A DNA stretch of 64,000 nucleotides from Halonotius roseus (GTDB lineage Archaea > Halobacteriota > Halobacteria > Halobacteriales > Haloferacaceae), in the NCBI RefSeq assembly GCF_006861655.1, contig NZ_SESI01000001.1, positions 446,328 through 510,327 on the forward strand. The letters run 5' to 3'. A program made the translations under genes and the position numbers. Positions 53,529 through 62,430 of the stretch are shown here, in pieces. The notes under the pieces are model-generated. The model had not been told where the DNA came from, made no database searches, and saw nothing but the letters and a program-made list of their open reading frames with translations. Every line of letters starts with the position of its first letter. Positions within the stretch are counted from its first letter, which is position 1.

Positions 53529-53873
53529 TCAGATCGCAGTCTCTTTGATCGTGACCTGTCCCGTGAAAATCGTCGTCTCGTTGCCGTCCAAATCGTGAAC
53601 CTCAGCCTCGTGGTAAAACGTGCCCAGCAAGGACTCTGAATCAGCCGGAACAAGGTCAATCTCAAACTCGCCATTCTCCGCGTCGGTTAGGTTGATCCCC
53701 GGCCCGGCGGATTCCTTCAAAACAAGTGTCTCGTCAGAGACCGTCTTCGCCAAGGCCCAAAATATCTCACTCTCACGCAAATCAATTCGACTCCCTTCGT
53801 GTGATTTAGTCGTTACATGGAGCGTCACCGAGTTGCCGGAATAGAGAATTACATCTGCATTTTGAATAGTCAT
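53529..53873 (-). CDS. BppU-like Ig-fold virion protein (putative)
   Basis: A 114-residue protein between the fibre-like gene and the large terminase. It reads as a single beta-sandwich: NSVTLHVTTKSHEGSRIDLRESEIFWALAKTVSDETLVLKES...FEIDLVPADSESLLGTFYHEAEVHDLDGNETTIFTGQVTIK. That layout (DLRxxxIxW...GxYxxExxVxDxxGNxxTVxxGxxxI) is like the N-terminal domain of BppU-type baseplate proteins. It may anchor or accompany the large adhesin encoded 24 bp upstream. Confidence 0.65.
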   Translation of the reverse strand: MTIQNADVILYSGNSVTLHVTTKSHEGSRIDLRESEIFWALAKTVSDETLVLKESAGPGINLTDAENGEFEIDLVPADSESLLGTFYHEAEVHDLDGNETTIFTGQVTIKETAI

Positions 53874-53896
53874 CTTCGAAGAAGCCTCGTAATCTG

Positions 53897-56545
53897 TTAT
53901 CTCCCGCTAATCTCTCCCAGCAATCGACTCTCTCGGGACACTCGTCCGAGCAGGTACAGCACAGTATGAGATGGCCCCGGCCTCGTCCGTACCACCAAAT
54001 CCTGCACTCCCAGCGTGCCCGTAGCGGCGTTTGGTGAGAGTTGAATGGGAATGGTCACAACGAGCGGAGAAGTCCCACCAGCACCCACCTGTCCGCGTTC
54101 AGTGTCCACAGAAACCTGTCCGGGGTTGAGAAGCGGCCCAACGCCCTCAACAGACACCGCCGGCTGATCCAGATCCAATACCGTCACCCCAACCGAGCCA
54201 ACGGCCGGGAACCCGACAACTGTGGCCGACCCAGCCAATGAAGTCGCCGCAACCGGGCCGGGAGAAGCCGCCGGTACATCGCCGGTAAGCATCAGAGAAC
54301 CACCAGTCGCGGGGATTCTTACTACTTCAAGTTCGGCTGTCGGAACACGGCCCGTAGCCGAGATCGATCCACTACCAATCCCGGCTGTAACCATCCCCGG
54401 AACCGCCGATGCTGCTGAAGGGGCTGCTGCCATCAGGCCATCATCAACAGAGATCCCAACGAGGCCCACATCCATTGATACGTCCGAAATCGCCGCCGAA
54501 AGTGAGCCACCCATTAGGGCTGCACCAAGCGGGCCGGGAGCGGCAGTAGGAAGCGGAGTTCTCACCGAAACCGATCCACCACTTACCCCAGCAGCTACCG
54601 ACCCCACACTGAATGCAGGATTCAAATGGCTCGTTACAAGCGACCCGGCACCCATCGTCGGTGAGACGGGGCCAGCGACCGGCTCGGCCGGCTCTGTACC
54701 AACCGCCCCGCTTGCGACACCAACTATCGAAGAGACCGAACCCGGAACGACGGTGCTGGGTGGTGCGTCAACGCTTCCAGATCCAACAGTCGCCGATGAA
54801 CTCACCGCCCCCATACCAACAGTTACGACCGGATCAATCGTGGTCGCATTACCTGAAGTCGCCGTCGCGTCAATCGGCCCCAACGCGGTCGTAACCGGTT
54901 GGGAAGATACCCCGACCACGCCGGGGGAAATCAACGCACTCGTGGCTTGTGTCCGATACCCAGTATAGCCGGGAATAATGTCCGAGTACGTAATCGAAGC
55001 GTTCTCGCCATAGTAGTTGGCAGAGAACTCGACATTGCTCCATGCAGAGACGTTCTCTTGAACAATGGTCTGTCCCCCTACGTCGGGATCGCCATTCGGA
55101 TCGGGCGCATTGTCGTTGAAAAACCAGTTATCCGTGATTGTTGCTACGTCGTCTGGGATATCCAGAATATTGACCGAGTGATTCGTACCGCCGTCCCATT
55201 CACGGATGACGCTCTCATCGATGTTATTGTAAATCTCATACCGGATTCCGGCCGGACTATGAGCGTCGATAGTGTGCATGACCTCTTTCGGCCCGAAGTG
55301 GTTGTATCGACAGACGTACCCCGGATTCTCGCCCGCTGTCGCCACCGAATGCCGGTTGTAATTGAAGTAGTTGTACTCAATGACCGGCGTACCGGAGTTG
55401 GCAGTGACGCCGTACCCGAGACCATCCCGGTTACACTCCCGAATGACGTTATGATGGACGTGGGCACCAGTCCCCACGTCAATGTCGATGCCAACGTAAG
55501 AAAAGCCCCGAATATCGCAATTGTCGATCTCGTCCGAACCGGTGATTTTCACACCAGACGCACTGGAACTCCCAGTTGTGTCGTCGCCGGGGTGTGCCCC
55601 CTCGATACGAAGTCCACAAAGCCGAGAATCGCCATTCAACTGGATCATCTTCGTCGGCTCGGCATCAGTATGCAGCAACGCGCCGGGTGCGCCATCAATG
55701 CCTCTGTCAGAAGCCAATGTCACCCCGCTTGGGACTGTCCGCTCAGTCGTGCCACAATCCAATGTGGCCGAACCGTCAATATAGAGTATATCGCCAGTGG
55801 TCGCCGATGCAAGCTCGGTATCAAGCTCACTGAGTGTCGAAACCGTGACTGTCGCATCCGCTTGGGCGACCGTATTCGGATAGCCTGAGCCCCCGCCAAT
55901 AATAGGATCTGTCGCGCCAGCATTTGTGATCCGATACTGATCCGTCCGAAAGTAGCCGCCAGCCTCAGCTTCAGCCGAAATCTGAATGCCGTTCGACGGA
56001 AGTTGGACAGCCGGAGTCCCCGAAATTGACGACACCTCTGTCCCGGTATCTTCGTCAGTAATCGTGGCCGTAATCTGTCCAGCAGACCCACCAAGGGTGC
56101 CATCGTCCCACGTTAATTCGACCGAATAGTGGGTATTCGCGCTGTAATCAACGCTGAAATCAACGCCGAATCGCTCATTAGAGCCGCCCAAATACCACAG
56201 GCCCAGTTGGTTGCCATCAACGTCAACGTCTAACCGATACTCCTCTGATCCGTCATCGGAAATCCCGAAATAGAACCAGTATCGGTGAATGGAACTTGTC
56301 TCGGTCGTCCCCAGACTACTCTCAATATCGAACTTCCACGTATCGCCCGGAGCCGGGTAGTCCGAAAGCCCGTCACCGGGATAGCTAAGAAGGTCGTCTT
56401 TTGCGCCCGTAATTTCGATGCCAGCCGTTCCATCCGTGACGAAAGAGCTTCCAAACGTCCACCCCGATCCGTCATCGGTTTTATTGGGATATTCGGAGAA
56501 ATCTCCGTCCTCGAAGGAATCAAAAATCGAGATTTCAGTTGCCAT
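53897..56545 (-). CDS. Large adhesin with carbohydrate-binding-like and beta-helix domains
   Basis: An 882-residue protein. Residues about 5-210 form a concanavalin-like sandwich (WTFGSSFVTDGTAGIEITG, HYSVELTWDDGTLGG). Residues about 225-540 are a right-handed parallel beta-helix with pectate-lyase-like rungs (GVTLASDRGIDG..., CGLRIEGAHPGDD..., HHNVIRECNRDGLGYG). The rest (about 550-830) is low-complexity Ala/Gly/Ser/Val with recurring xxGPVxxxxGxGSxxA units. Such proteins are receptor-binding or glycan-degrading tailspikes. It is unusual that the gene lies between the small and large terminase genes instead of with the other fibres. Confidence 0.75.
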   Translation of the reverse strand: MATEISIFDSFEDGDFSEYPNKTDDGSGWTFGSSFVTDGTAGIEITGAKDDLLSYPGDGLSDYPAPGDTWKFDIESSLGTTETSSIHRYWFYFGISDDGSEEYRLDVDVDGNQLGLWYLGGSNERFGVDFSVDYSANTHYSVELTWDDGTLGGSAGQITATITDEDTGTEVSSISGTPAVQLPSNGIQISAEAEAGGYFRTDQYRITNAGATDPIIGGGSGYPNTVAQADATVTVSTLSELDTELASATTGDILYIDGSATLDCGTTERTVPSGVTLASDRGIDGAPGALLHTDAEPTKMIQLNGDSRLCGLRIEGAHPGDDTTGSSSASGVKITGSDEIDNCDIRGFSYVGIDIDVGTGAHVHHNVIRECNRDGLGYGVTANSGTPVIEYNYFNYNRHSVATAGENPGYVCRYNHFGPKEVMHTIDAHSPAGIRYEIYNNIDESVIREWDGGTNHSVNILDIPDDVATITDNWFFNDNAPDPNGDPDVGGQTIVQENVSAWSNVEFSANYYGENASITYSDIIPGYTGYRTQATSALISPGVVGVSSQPVTTALGPIDATATSGNATTIDPVVTVGMGAVSSSATVGSGSVDAPPSTVVPGSVSSIVGVASGAVGTEPAEPVAGPVSPTMGAGSLVTSHLNPAFSVGSVAAGVSGGSVSVRTPLPTAAPGPLGAALMGGSLSAAISDVSMDVGLVGISVDDGLMAAAPSAASAVPGMVTAGIGSGSISATGRVPTAELEVVRIPATGGSLMLTGDVPAASPGPVAATSLAGSATVVGFPAVGSVGVTVLDLDQPAVSVEGVGPLLNPGQVSVDTERGQVGAGGTSPLVVTIPIQLSPNAATGTLGVQDLVVRTRPGPSHTVLYLLGRVSRESRLLGEISGR

Positions 56546-56563
56546 AGAGCGTAGAGACCGCTG

Positions 56564-57001
56564 TTAGTTCAGATTCAAGATGCCTTCAGCAGCCCAATTC
56601 AGATTCACGTCACCGCCGTTGGTGGTCAACGGGAACTTATCCGCTGTAATATGGGCAATAAGGGGGCTGTCAGTGTCGTCAGTCACCGACTTGAACAAGA
56701 GCATACCCGTAATATCGCCGAACTCAGCATCAATATACGACAGATCATCGCCATCGAAAACAGCCTCATCATCAGTAAGATCGGTCGAGGTCGTCGGCGT
56801 CGAGATCGTCTTCCGCGAATAGCCGCTCCCAGAACACTCGGTCGCCGTCGAGCCGTTCAGCACATCGTCAACGAACACATGGCCGTCAATGTCCGGTGTA
56901 TAGCCACTGCCGTCAATCAGCGCGACTTCGATAGTATCGCTGGTGAGGTTGATCGAGCCGTCGAATAGAAGTTTCTTGAAGTTGTTGTAGATAGAAGTCA
57001 T
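56564..57001 (-). CDS. Virion-associated protein of widespread phage family (function unknown)
   Basis: A 145-residue beta-rich protein beginning TSIYNNFKKLLFDGSINLTSDTIEVALIDGSGYTPDIDGHVFVDD, which matches the common phage pattern 'LLDGxIDLxxDTIKVALxDxxYTPDxDxHxFxxDV' seen in proteins encoded near fibres and capsid genes. Function is not established in that family; a structural role is likely. Confidence 0.75.
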   Translation of the reverse strand: MTSIYNNFKKLLFDGSINLTSDTIEVALIDGSGYTPDIDGHVFVDDVLNGSTATECSGSGYSRKTISTPTTSTDLTDDEAVFDGDDLSYIDAEFGDITGMLLFKSVTDDTDSPLIAHITADKFPLTTNGGDVNLNWAAEGILNLN

Positions 57002-57013
57002 TGTACTGAAAAG

Positions 57014-57226
57014 TTACTGCCAATATGCCAGATTGCAGACGATCTCCTCGTGGCACATCAGCCACGATCCCTGCTTTGAGTCATAGCCGTTCCCGTCCCA
57101 GAGAACGATAAGCCCCGGCTCGCCCTTTGGCGATCCGTGAGAAGCCTCGCGCTCGTGGATACTCATCACGTTCACATCTTGAGGCGTTTCAATTCCCTCG
57201 CCCGAACCCGCGTGTGAGATCGCCAT
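57014..57226 (-). CDS. Small protein near start of late operon
   Basis: A 70-residue protein (MAISHAGSGEGIETPQDVNVMSIHEREASHGSPKGEPGLIVLWDGNGYDSKQGSWLMCHEEIVCNLAYWQ in content: Gly/His-rich start, aromatic, two-Cys end). Its start overlaps the stop of the upstream gene by one base, so it is translated. No family recognised. Confidence 0.65.
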   Translation of the reverse strand: MAISHAGSGEGIETPQDVNVMSIHEREASHGSPKGEPGLIVLWDGNGYDSKQGSWLMCHEEIVCNLAYWQ

Positions 57227-57963
57227 TACCCGGTCTCCGAGTGCTGCCCGAAGCGGTCGGGATCGTATTCCGTGCTGTCGTCGTTAATCAGAGATGCCCC
57301 GACCTCGGCGAACGACTTGAACGCCTCTGTGGCATCCTGTGCCGTCTCATTGGCAAGGCGTTTCTTCCGACTGATCCCGAGATTGTCCTCCATTTTCATA
57401 ATCAGCTTGCGCTGACGTTGCACCATATCGGACAGGTAGTGCGGGATCTGCTCGTATTCCACCTCGCCGTTGGGGCCAAAGACCTTCTTCACGTTGTCTT
57501 CGCCCTCGTCGATCAGGAATCCTTCCGCCCGCTCTGCTCGCACGATCTCGATCCCAAGTGCGTGGAACTCGTATTCCGCCAAGGGGTCTTCCGAAACCTC
57601 AACATCATAGGCTCCGGGCCACTCGCCGACAACCCACTCGTAGAGAGCCTGATCGGCGTCACTGAAGTCCGATTTCAAGTTCTCTCTGGTGGCGTGGAAT
57701 CCGTGTGTCATGTTAGCTAAGGGATCGAGGTTCGACGGATCTCCCGCGCCGCCGTGATGCTTGCAGATGTGTGTCTCGTAGTCCAGATCGCGGGAGAAAC
57801 AATAGCGATCCGGCCCGTCGTAGTCGTCTGGTTGTCGGGGGATTTTAGCAAGACAAAAGCAGTCTTCGAAGTCGTACAATTGTCCCCGCTTGGTCTCAGC
57901 AAAGTTCTCGCGCCGTTCTCGCACTTCGGCGGCGGTCTTGCCGGTGACTCCTTTCGATGCCAT
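57226..57963 (-). CDS. Terminase small subunit candidate, zinc-binding
   Basis: From the ATG at 57963 (MASKGVTGKTAAEVRERR) the product has 245 residues; the longer upstream frame lacks coding character. First gene of the late operon. A Cys/His cluster (CFCLAK ... YCFSRD ... HICKHHGG) spanning about 35-78 probably binds zinc. A helical part (ADQALYEWVVGEW, later IPHYLSDMVQRQRKLIMKMEDNLGISRKKR) resembles DNA-binding and oligomerisation segments of small terminases. The large terminase lies four genes further. The role is inferred from position and helical plan. Confidence 0.6.
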   Translation of the reverse strand: MASKGVTGKTAAEVRERRENFAETKRGQLYDFEDCFCLAKIPRQPDDYDGPDRYCFSRDLDYETHICKHHGGAGDPSNLDPLANMTHGFHATRENLKSDFSDADQALYEWVVGEWPGAYDVEVSEDPLAEYEFHALGIEIVRAERAEGFLIDEGEDNVKKVFGPNGEVEYEQIPHYLSDMVQRQRKLIMKMEDNLGISRKKRLANETAQDATEAFKSFAEVGASLINDDSTEYDPDRFGQHSETG

Positions 57964-58873
57964 GTAAGATAGATTCTCAGAAAAATCGACAGTGATAGCC
58001 GGGACTGAAGAAGGGAAAACCAGAACAGAGAACCCCCCACAAAAGACCCGAACCAAATCAGCCCACTCAGAAAAAACCGACCTAAAACAGTGAGAATGAG
58101 GCTTTCCCCAGCAATTGTGGAGAAACCCAATCCGGGAACCGTCCCGAACACCATTCAAAACAGAATAAGAGAAGAAGAACTGGAACCGGAACTTGGTGGG
58201 CTTCCGACTGTTGCTCCGACTCCCCTCACCCTTACTAATAGACGACCTTTTATATACCCCCTCGCAGAAAGTAGCTCGCTTCGTAAACTATTATATCTAA
58301 AGTGCAGTAAACGGGCACTACGGGTCGTGGTCAACTCAACCGCGATAGGCAACGGTTGTTTTCACGGCCACGTCCCGTACATACATTCTAAGCGCGACAG
58401 GGATAACACCCTCACATGGTGAAGTAAACTCGACTATAATGTCCCAAGTTATCCCTGTGCGAACAGTAGAGGAAAATGCAATCTCAAAAACCGCCCACCG
58501 TGATAGGCAATCCGGGGTGGCGGTTTTTGGGCTTGCTACCCATTACGGGGAGTGCCCAAAGAAATGTTCCCTCTTACTGAGTTTTAGTGTTTCGAACACG
58601 ACGGATAGCCGATACAGTTATCCCACCACCCAGCGTTCTTTGAAACGGGATTTCTACTCTGGTTGGGTAGCACCCCAAACTTTCAGAGACCCTGACCCCG
58701 GCTTTCCTCTGGGGTCAGATACTCTGCTTAATATGGCGTAGAAACATCCATAAATGGGTTATTGTGATTAGGAGAGGACTCGGAATAACAAATACCAAGC
58801 AAAACATCTCGTCGGAATCGAGAAAAACTATTAATCTACATTACACATTAGAAAGAAGAGACAGTAACCGATC
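57964..58873. other. Structured intergenic region between late operon and right arm
   Basis: About 900 bp separating divergent transcripts. It must contain the late promoter (reading left) and a promoter for the gene at 58874 (TATTAATC near 58827). No open frame looks coding. Notable structures: an 11-bp inverted repeat ACAGGGATAAC (58399-58409) / GTTATCCCTGT (58448-58458), a GATAGGCAA motif repeated at about 58343 and 58500, and an 8-bp hairpin CTGACCCC/GGGGTCAG (58692-58718). Confidence 0.55.
58692..58718. terminator. 8-bp perfect hairpin
   Basis: CTGACCCC (58692-58699) pairs with GGGGTCAG (58711-58718) over an 11-base loop that contains TTTCCTC. No long T-run follows, so it may be an RNA structure or operator instead of a terminator. 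Confidence 0.35.
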
Positions 58874-59668
58874 ATGGTTCGTCGTAAAAAAATTGGCATA
58901 TTCATCATATTCGGCTCGGTTGTTCTTGCTTCTTCACTCTTAATCGGGTATCTAATTTCAGAGAATTCTAAATATGGTTTAATAAGTTCAATCTCTGCGG
59001 TGTTTATTGGTGGAAATATGCTGGTTGGTCTATATCAATTGGTTTCTACAGATCGTAATCATACAAATATAGGACTTGGTGAGAAACAAGACCAAGACTC
59101 GAAACAAAATGAAGAGGATGACTCTCAAGAAACAGCGAAATCGAACCAGATCGGGCCCAGTAAGAGTTTGCGCCCAGAACAGATACAAGCACAAAATGAA
59201 CTTATCAGGACTGCTTACGACGAATTTGAGGAAAACCCGTTTACATTTATGTTAACCTACCAAGCATCCGGGGTTGTTGAAGAAGTTGCAGAACAAATCA
59301 ATGCAGATAAGGAAATTGTATCAAAGGTTTGGCAATTCTGCAAGGACGATGAATACTTTCGAAAACGTGGTAATTCGTGGAGATTGGCTCCAAAAGCACT
59401 ATACCGCGCGGAAGAGCTTGGTGTAGAAACACGACTGGACGAAGATATTCAAGACAAAATACTCAATTCGTTATTACAAGAATATCGGGACAATCCACAT
59501 CATTCACCAGTGGGCCAAGAAACACTCCTCGAAACTATTGCCGGAGAGAAAAAAACGATCCTGCAAAATCTCTGGTTCCTGTGCGAAAAGAACTACGTTG
59601 AGCGAGAAGGCTATATTGGCGGAGCGTGGTTTGAAATTACAAAATTAGGACGACGAGTAGCTGAATAG
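58874..59668 (+). CDS. Membrane-anchored protein with two winged-helix-like domains
   Basis: A 264-residue protein. Two N-terminal membrane helices (IGIFIIFGSVVLASSLLIGYLI, about 7-28; GLISSISAVFIGGNMLVGLYQLV, about 36-58) are followed by a Gln/Lys/Asp-rich linker. Then two similar repeats, each with a helical, winged-helix-like core ending in a beta wing (VEEVAEQINADKEIVSKVWQFCKDDEYFRKRGNSWRLA, about 135-173; LLETIAGEKKTILQNLWFLCEKNYVEREGYIGGAWFEITKLG, about 217-258). The gene is A+T-richer than the virus structural genes. It could be a superinfection-exclusion or other moron function; it is not recognised. Confidence 0.7.
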   Translation: MVRRKKIGIFIIFGSVVLASSLLIGYLISENSKYGLISSISAVFIGGNMLVGLYQLVSTDRNHTNIGLGEKQDQDSKQNEEDDSQETAKSNQIGPSKSLRPEQIQAQNELIRTAYDEFEENPFTFMLTYQASGVVEEVAEQINADKEIVSKVWQFCKDDEYFRKRGNSWRLAPKALYRAEELGVETRLDEDIQDKILNSLLQEYRDNPHHSPVGQETLLETIAGEKKTILQNLWFLCEKNYVEREGYIGGAWFEITKLGRRVAE

Positions 59669-59675
59669 GGCTCTC

Positions 59676-59981
59676 TCAATTACCAAGTTTTCGCTGTAGA
59701 TACTTTTTGCCACCCGTTTCCAGCATGGTCTGCCATTGGGGGAACTCGGTGGTCTGGTCAACATAATCATCAAATTCTGACTCGGGGATAGCTTCAAAAT
59801 CTTCTTGACTCTCTACTGTCCACGTAGATTCTTCGAGAAATTGGTCAAAAGACTCGAATTGAGTATACATTTTCATAAATTCGGGAGGGAACATCTCCTC
59901 CATCGGTACACCACCTTCAAGATCGGCTATATCTTCTAAGTGATCTTTAAGATTATCAAGGCCTTCAATTTCAAATCCCAT
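59676..59981 (-). CDS. Small acidic protein with FPPEFM...FDSFDxF motif, unknown function
   Basis: A 101-residue protein (GFEIEGLDNLKDHLEDIADLEGGVPMEEMFPPEFMKMYTQFESFDQFLEES...FPQWQTMLETGGKKYLQRKLGN in outline). The FEIEGLD start followed by a helix, then VPMEEMFPPEFM and an acidic C-terminus, occurs in small proteins of many phages and bacterial islands in my recollection, without a known function. It is convergent with the gene to its left, 7 bp apart. Confidence 0.7.
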   Translation of the reverse strand: MGFEIEGLDNLKDHLEDIADLEGGVPMEEMFPPEFMKMYTQFESFDQFLEESTWTVESQEDFEAIPESEFDDYVDQTTEFPQWQTMLETGGKKYLQRKLGN

Positions 59982-60259
59982 GTCAGTACTTTAGATAATT
60001 AACCGAAAAAAGTCTTTCTTCGGTAATTAAAACGCATAGAAATTCGAACGTCTTAGCCGAACTAATTATTGATAGACGAAGTGTGGCGTTTCTTTCTTAT
60101 TGTAATCGAGCGGGCCGAGATCGACTCATCTGACTATCAAAATTTGGGGATATTTTTCGAGGCAAGTAACGCACTTTCAGCCACCCCAGTAGCTTCCCAG
60201 TGTCAAAACCCCGGATCGCCGAGCCCACCCGTGGGTATGGATCGCCCCCGATGAGAGAC

Positions 60260-60560
60260 GGATCGCCGGCCCCAGTGTCGATACATCACCGACCGGCCCC
60301 AGTATGATCGGATCGCCGACTGGCCCCAGTCATGCCCACATACATAATCGCCCCCAGATAGCTCACAGTTATCACGCATAGGGCCGGATTGATTCCCCCA
60401 CAGAGAGCCCACAGAAGCCCGAGATAAGCCACCTACCGCCGGCCGACACACCACACATGCCGCCCCAGAGAGACCGGCCCCAGCCCGCAGCCGGCCCCAG
60501 AGCCCGCAGACACCCGACACAGGCCCCAGAACACCAATCTTCGGCCCCCGCCACACTTCG
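60260..60560. repeat. Dispersed GCCCCAG-type motifs on one strand
   Basis: GGCCCCAG or a close variant recurs at about 60268, 60296, 60323, 60352, 60462, 60476, 60491, 60517 and 60549, all in the same orientation. The minus strand therefore carries many GGGG tracts. The spacing is irregular and the intervening sequence is not repeated. Confidence 0.6.
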
Positions 60561-60963
60561 CCCCAGATCCACCCCAAACAGAGGGTTTGATACAACTTTT
60601 ACACTCTTGAACTAAAGAACGACCTGATAGCATACCTTACTCAGATAGCCACAGAACACCACCCTGACACCCCCAGCGTCCGGTCTCTATTTTACCTACC
60701 AGAATACTTAACTACCGTGTTGTTTATATACTTCCCACCCTGATCCTTTGTTGTCGATGAAGGGATGACACCCGGAGACTTTTGAGATGTTCGCCCCCGG
60801 ATGAATGCCTGATTCTATGGTCTCTCAAGGAGCCCAGAAAACGGCCGATCCGTTCGGGGGTGGTTTGATTCGGTGTTAGGAACCGGGACATAGCTGATAA
60901 ATGAGCCCGAAAAACGTCCGAACACACCCCCGTAAGGGGATTCACGTAGGACATACACACGTC

Positions 60964-61179
60964 TCATCGGCTTGAGACACGCACCCCCCACTGTGGGCAT
61001 TCGTCCACATGGAAACCCCTCAATTCGAGGAAATTGTCGGATTGAGACCGGGAATGTTCACCCCACCGTATCATCCAAATCTCATCATATCGCCCCTTTC
61101 CGAACCGACCGGATCGACCGGTTGGGTACTTGAAATAGATTAACCCTCGTGTGAATAACTCGTGAATTATCTCGATCAC
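60964..61179 (-). CDS. Possible small viral protein (weak)
   Basis: A 71-residue frame from GTG at 61179 (V/MIEIIHELFTRGLIYFKYPTG...WGVRVSSR). It has amino-acid composition like a real protein (aromatic and basic residues mixed, EIWMIRWGEHSRS), unlike other frames in this stretch. It lacks an upstream ribosome site and neighbours. It may be a small regulator or spurious. Confidence 0.3.
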   Translation of the reverse strand: MIEIIHELFTRGLIYFKYPTGRSGRFGKGRYDEIWMIRWGEHSRSQSDNFLELRGFHVDECPQWGVRVSSR

Positions 61180-61404
61180 GCCCCCGTCCTATGGTAAGGT
61201 GTGATCGTCCTGTTGAAAGACGGAAAACTGAGAGCTGTCTAACGCTTAAATAGGGAAATATCTATAGTCTCATCGAACCGCCACCCCGAACTGAACTGTA
61301 AGGGCCGGCGAGATGAAAACCCAACCCACAGACATCCGCTTACCCGTATGCCAATCTGGTGATACTCAGGGGCGTGGTGGAAACCACGAATATATCCGAC
61401 ATTC

Positions 61405-61691
61405 GAAACCCTCCGGGGTTTCCCTCAAGTTTTCAGGATACACCTTAATGAGTAAACAACTTTATCCGGTATTGCCCCTCCGGGGGACATTGTAATGATT
61501 GCTGGGGAATTGGCGACTGAAACCGCTAAAAACGGACAAAACTGAAAACGACGAGGAACTACCTGATGGAACACTTAGATAGCAGTAAAATACGGTCGAA
61601 ACAACCCCCACGGGGTTGTCTGGGTGGAATATAGCTTACACCCACCGACGAGACCGGAGCTACCCAACCCGAGCGATACCCGTAAGGTATC
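61405..61691 (+). promoter_or_regulatory. Cluster of hairpins preceding right-arm gene block
   Basis: Perfect short stems: GAAACCC/GGGTTTC (61405-61422), CCCC/GGGG near 61474-61486, ACAACCCC/GGGGTTGT (61601-61619), TGGGTG/CACCCA (about 61621-61645) and GATACC/GGTATC (61675-61691, ending 14 bases before the ATG at 61705). Such a series is unusual in haloarchaea, whose mRNAs are mostly leaderless, and may form a structured 5' leader. Confidence 0.45.
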
Positions 61692-61704
61692 ATAACCCCA
61701 ACCA

Positions 61705-62331
61705 ATGAGAGACTTCCCTACCCGCAACCGTAGCACCGACACCGAAGCCACCGACGACGAAAGCGAAGCATCCCCGATATACGACGGTCGAGACGACGAT
61801 CAGGAAGCCTACTGGCAACTTGTTGAAACCGAGCGATTTCTGACGAAACTGTGTGTCGCCGAAGACGTAGCAACGAATGACGACGGCGGTGTCTGGTTCA
61901 AAGACGCCGAAGGTGAAAGCCCGCTCGCCGACGACGGCCTGTTTTACTACAGAAACAAGAAAGAGCTGGGTGAACAGCTCAAAACCGAACGACAGAACGG
62001 CGACCGGCCGGCCGACCAAAACCTCCCGAACTACAAAGACCAGTTCGGAACTCCCGAATGGGAACACGACGAGCTGACGGCCGACAATTGCGAGGAAATT
62101 GGCCTCGACCCCGATACGTTCGGCGACGACGAGGTAATTCACCTCCCAGCAGCCTACGAACCCGAAACCGACGACGACGGCCACCTGCTTGTCTGGTACG
62201 AAACTGATAATCAGTCAGAATGCAGCAAAAACGACGTATTAGCAGCCCTCAATGACACCGAAGGCATTGGAGACAAAACGGCTGGAAAGGCTCTTAACTC
62301 CCTGATCGACGCCGGAATTGTTGACTGCTAA
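61705..62331 (+). CDS. Acidic haloviral-type hypothetical protein
   Basis: A 208-residue protein, strongly acidic. It begins MRDFPTRNRSTD, an N-terminus shared with the SprT-like protein at 63370 (MRDFPTSKRH). The centre contains CVAEDVATNDDGGVWFKDAEGESPLADDGLFYYRNKKELGEQLK. The C-terminal part (KNDVLAALNDTEGIGDKTAGKALNSLIDAGIVDC) looks like a small winged-helix or helix-hairpin-helix-like fold. A CCCCAACCA leader directly precedes the ATG. No function assigned. Confidence 0.7.
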   Translation: MRDFPTRNRSTDTEATDDESEASPIYDGRDDDQEAYWQLVETERFLTKLCVAEDVATNDDGGVWFKDAEGESPLADDGLFYYRNKKELGEQLKTERQNGDRPADQNLPNYKDQFGTPEWEHDELTADNCEEIGLDPDTFGDDEVIHLPAAYEPETDDDGHLLVWYETDNQSECSKNDVLAALNDTEGIGDKTAGKALNSLIDAGIVDC

Positions 62332-62430
62332 CGGCGACCGGCCGCTGTGGGATTTGGAATCGTAATCTGGGCTCATACCCCAGCCACAGCCTCGGCGATC
62401 TCCAAAAATTGGAGGTTGCTACCCAACCAG

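Larger units (their letters stand above)
59982..61704. other. Long gene-poor stretch rich in C-tract repeats and hairpins
   Basis: About 1.7 kb with only one weakly supported gene. Three parts: (a) 60180-60560, plus strand unusually C-rich with nine copies of a CCCCAG core; (b) 60560-61260, mixed composition with a CCCC-gtaa-GGGG hairpin near 60927; (c) 61400-61700, a series of short hairpins before the gene at 61705. Likely regulatory or replication DNA of the provirus. Confidence 0.5.

Noticed and set aside
53897..54968. Long plus-strand frames within the adhesin C-terminal part
   Set aside because: Antisense shadows of the low-complexity repeat field.
58399..58458. Homing endonuclease site, because GGGATAAC resembles I-SceI
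   Set aside because: The match is short, the rest of the site is absent and there is no endonuclease gene in view.
58439..58741. 100-residue plus-strand open frame
   Set aside because: Composition is unlike haloarchaeal or viral proteins here, and it spans the inverted repeat and hairpin structures.
60203..60633. Gly/Val/Cys-rich minus-strand frames
   Set aside because: They arise from the G-tract repeats on that strand; three frames are open at once, the sign of compositional artefact.
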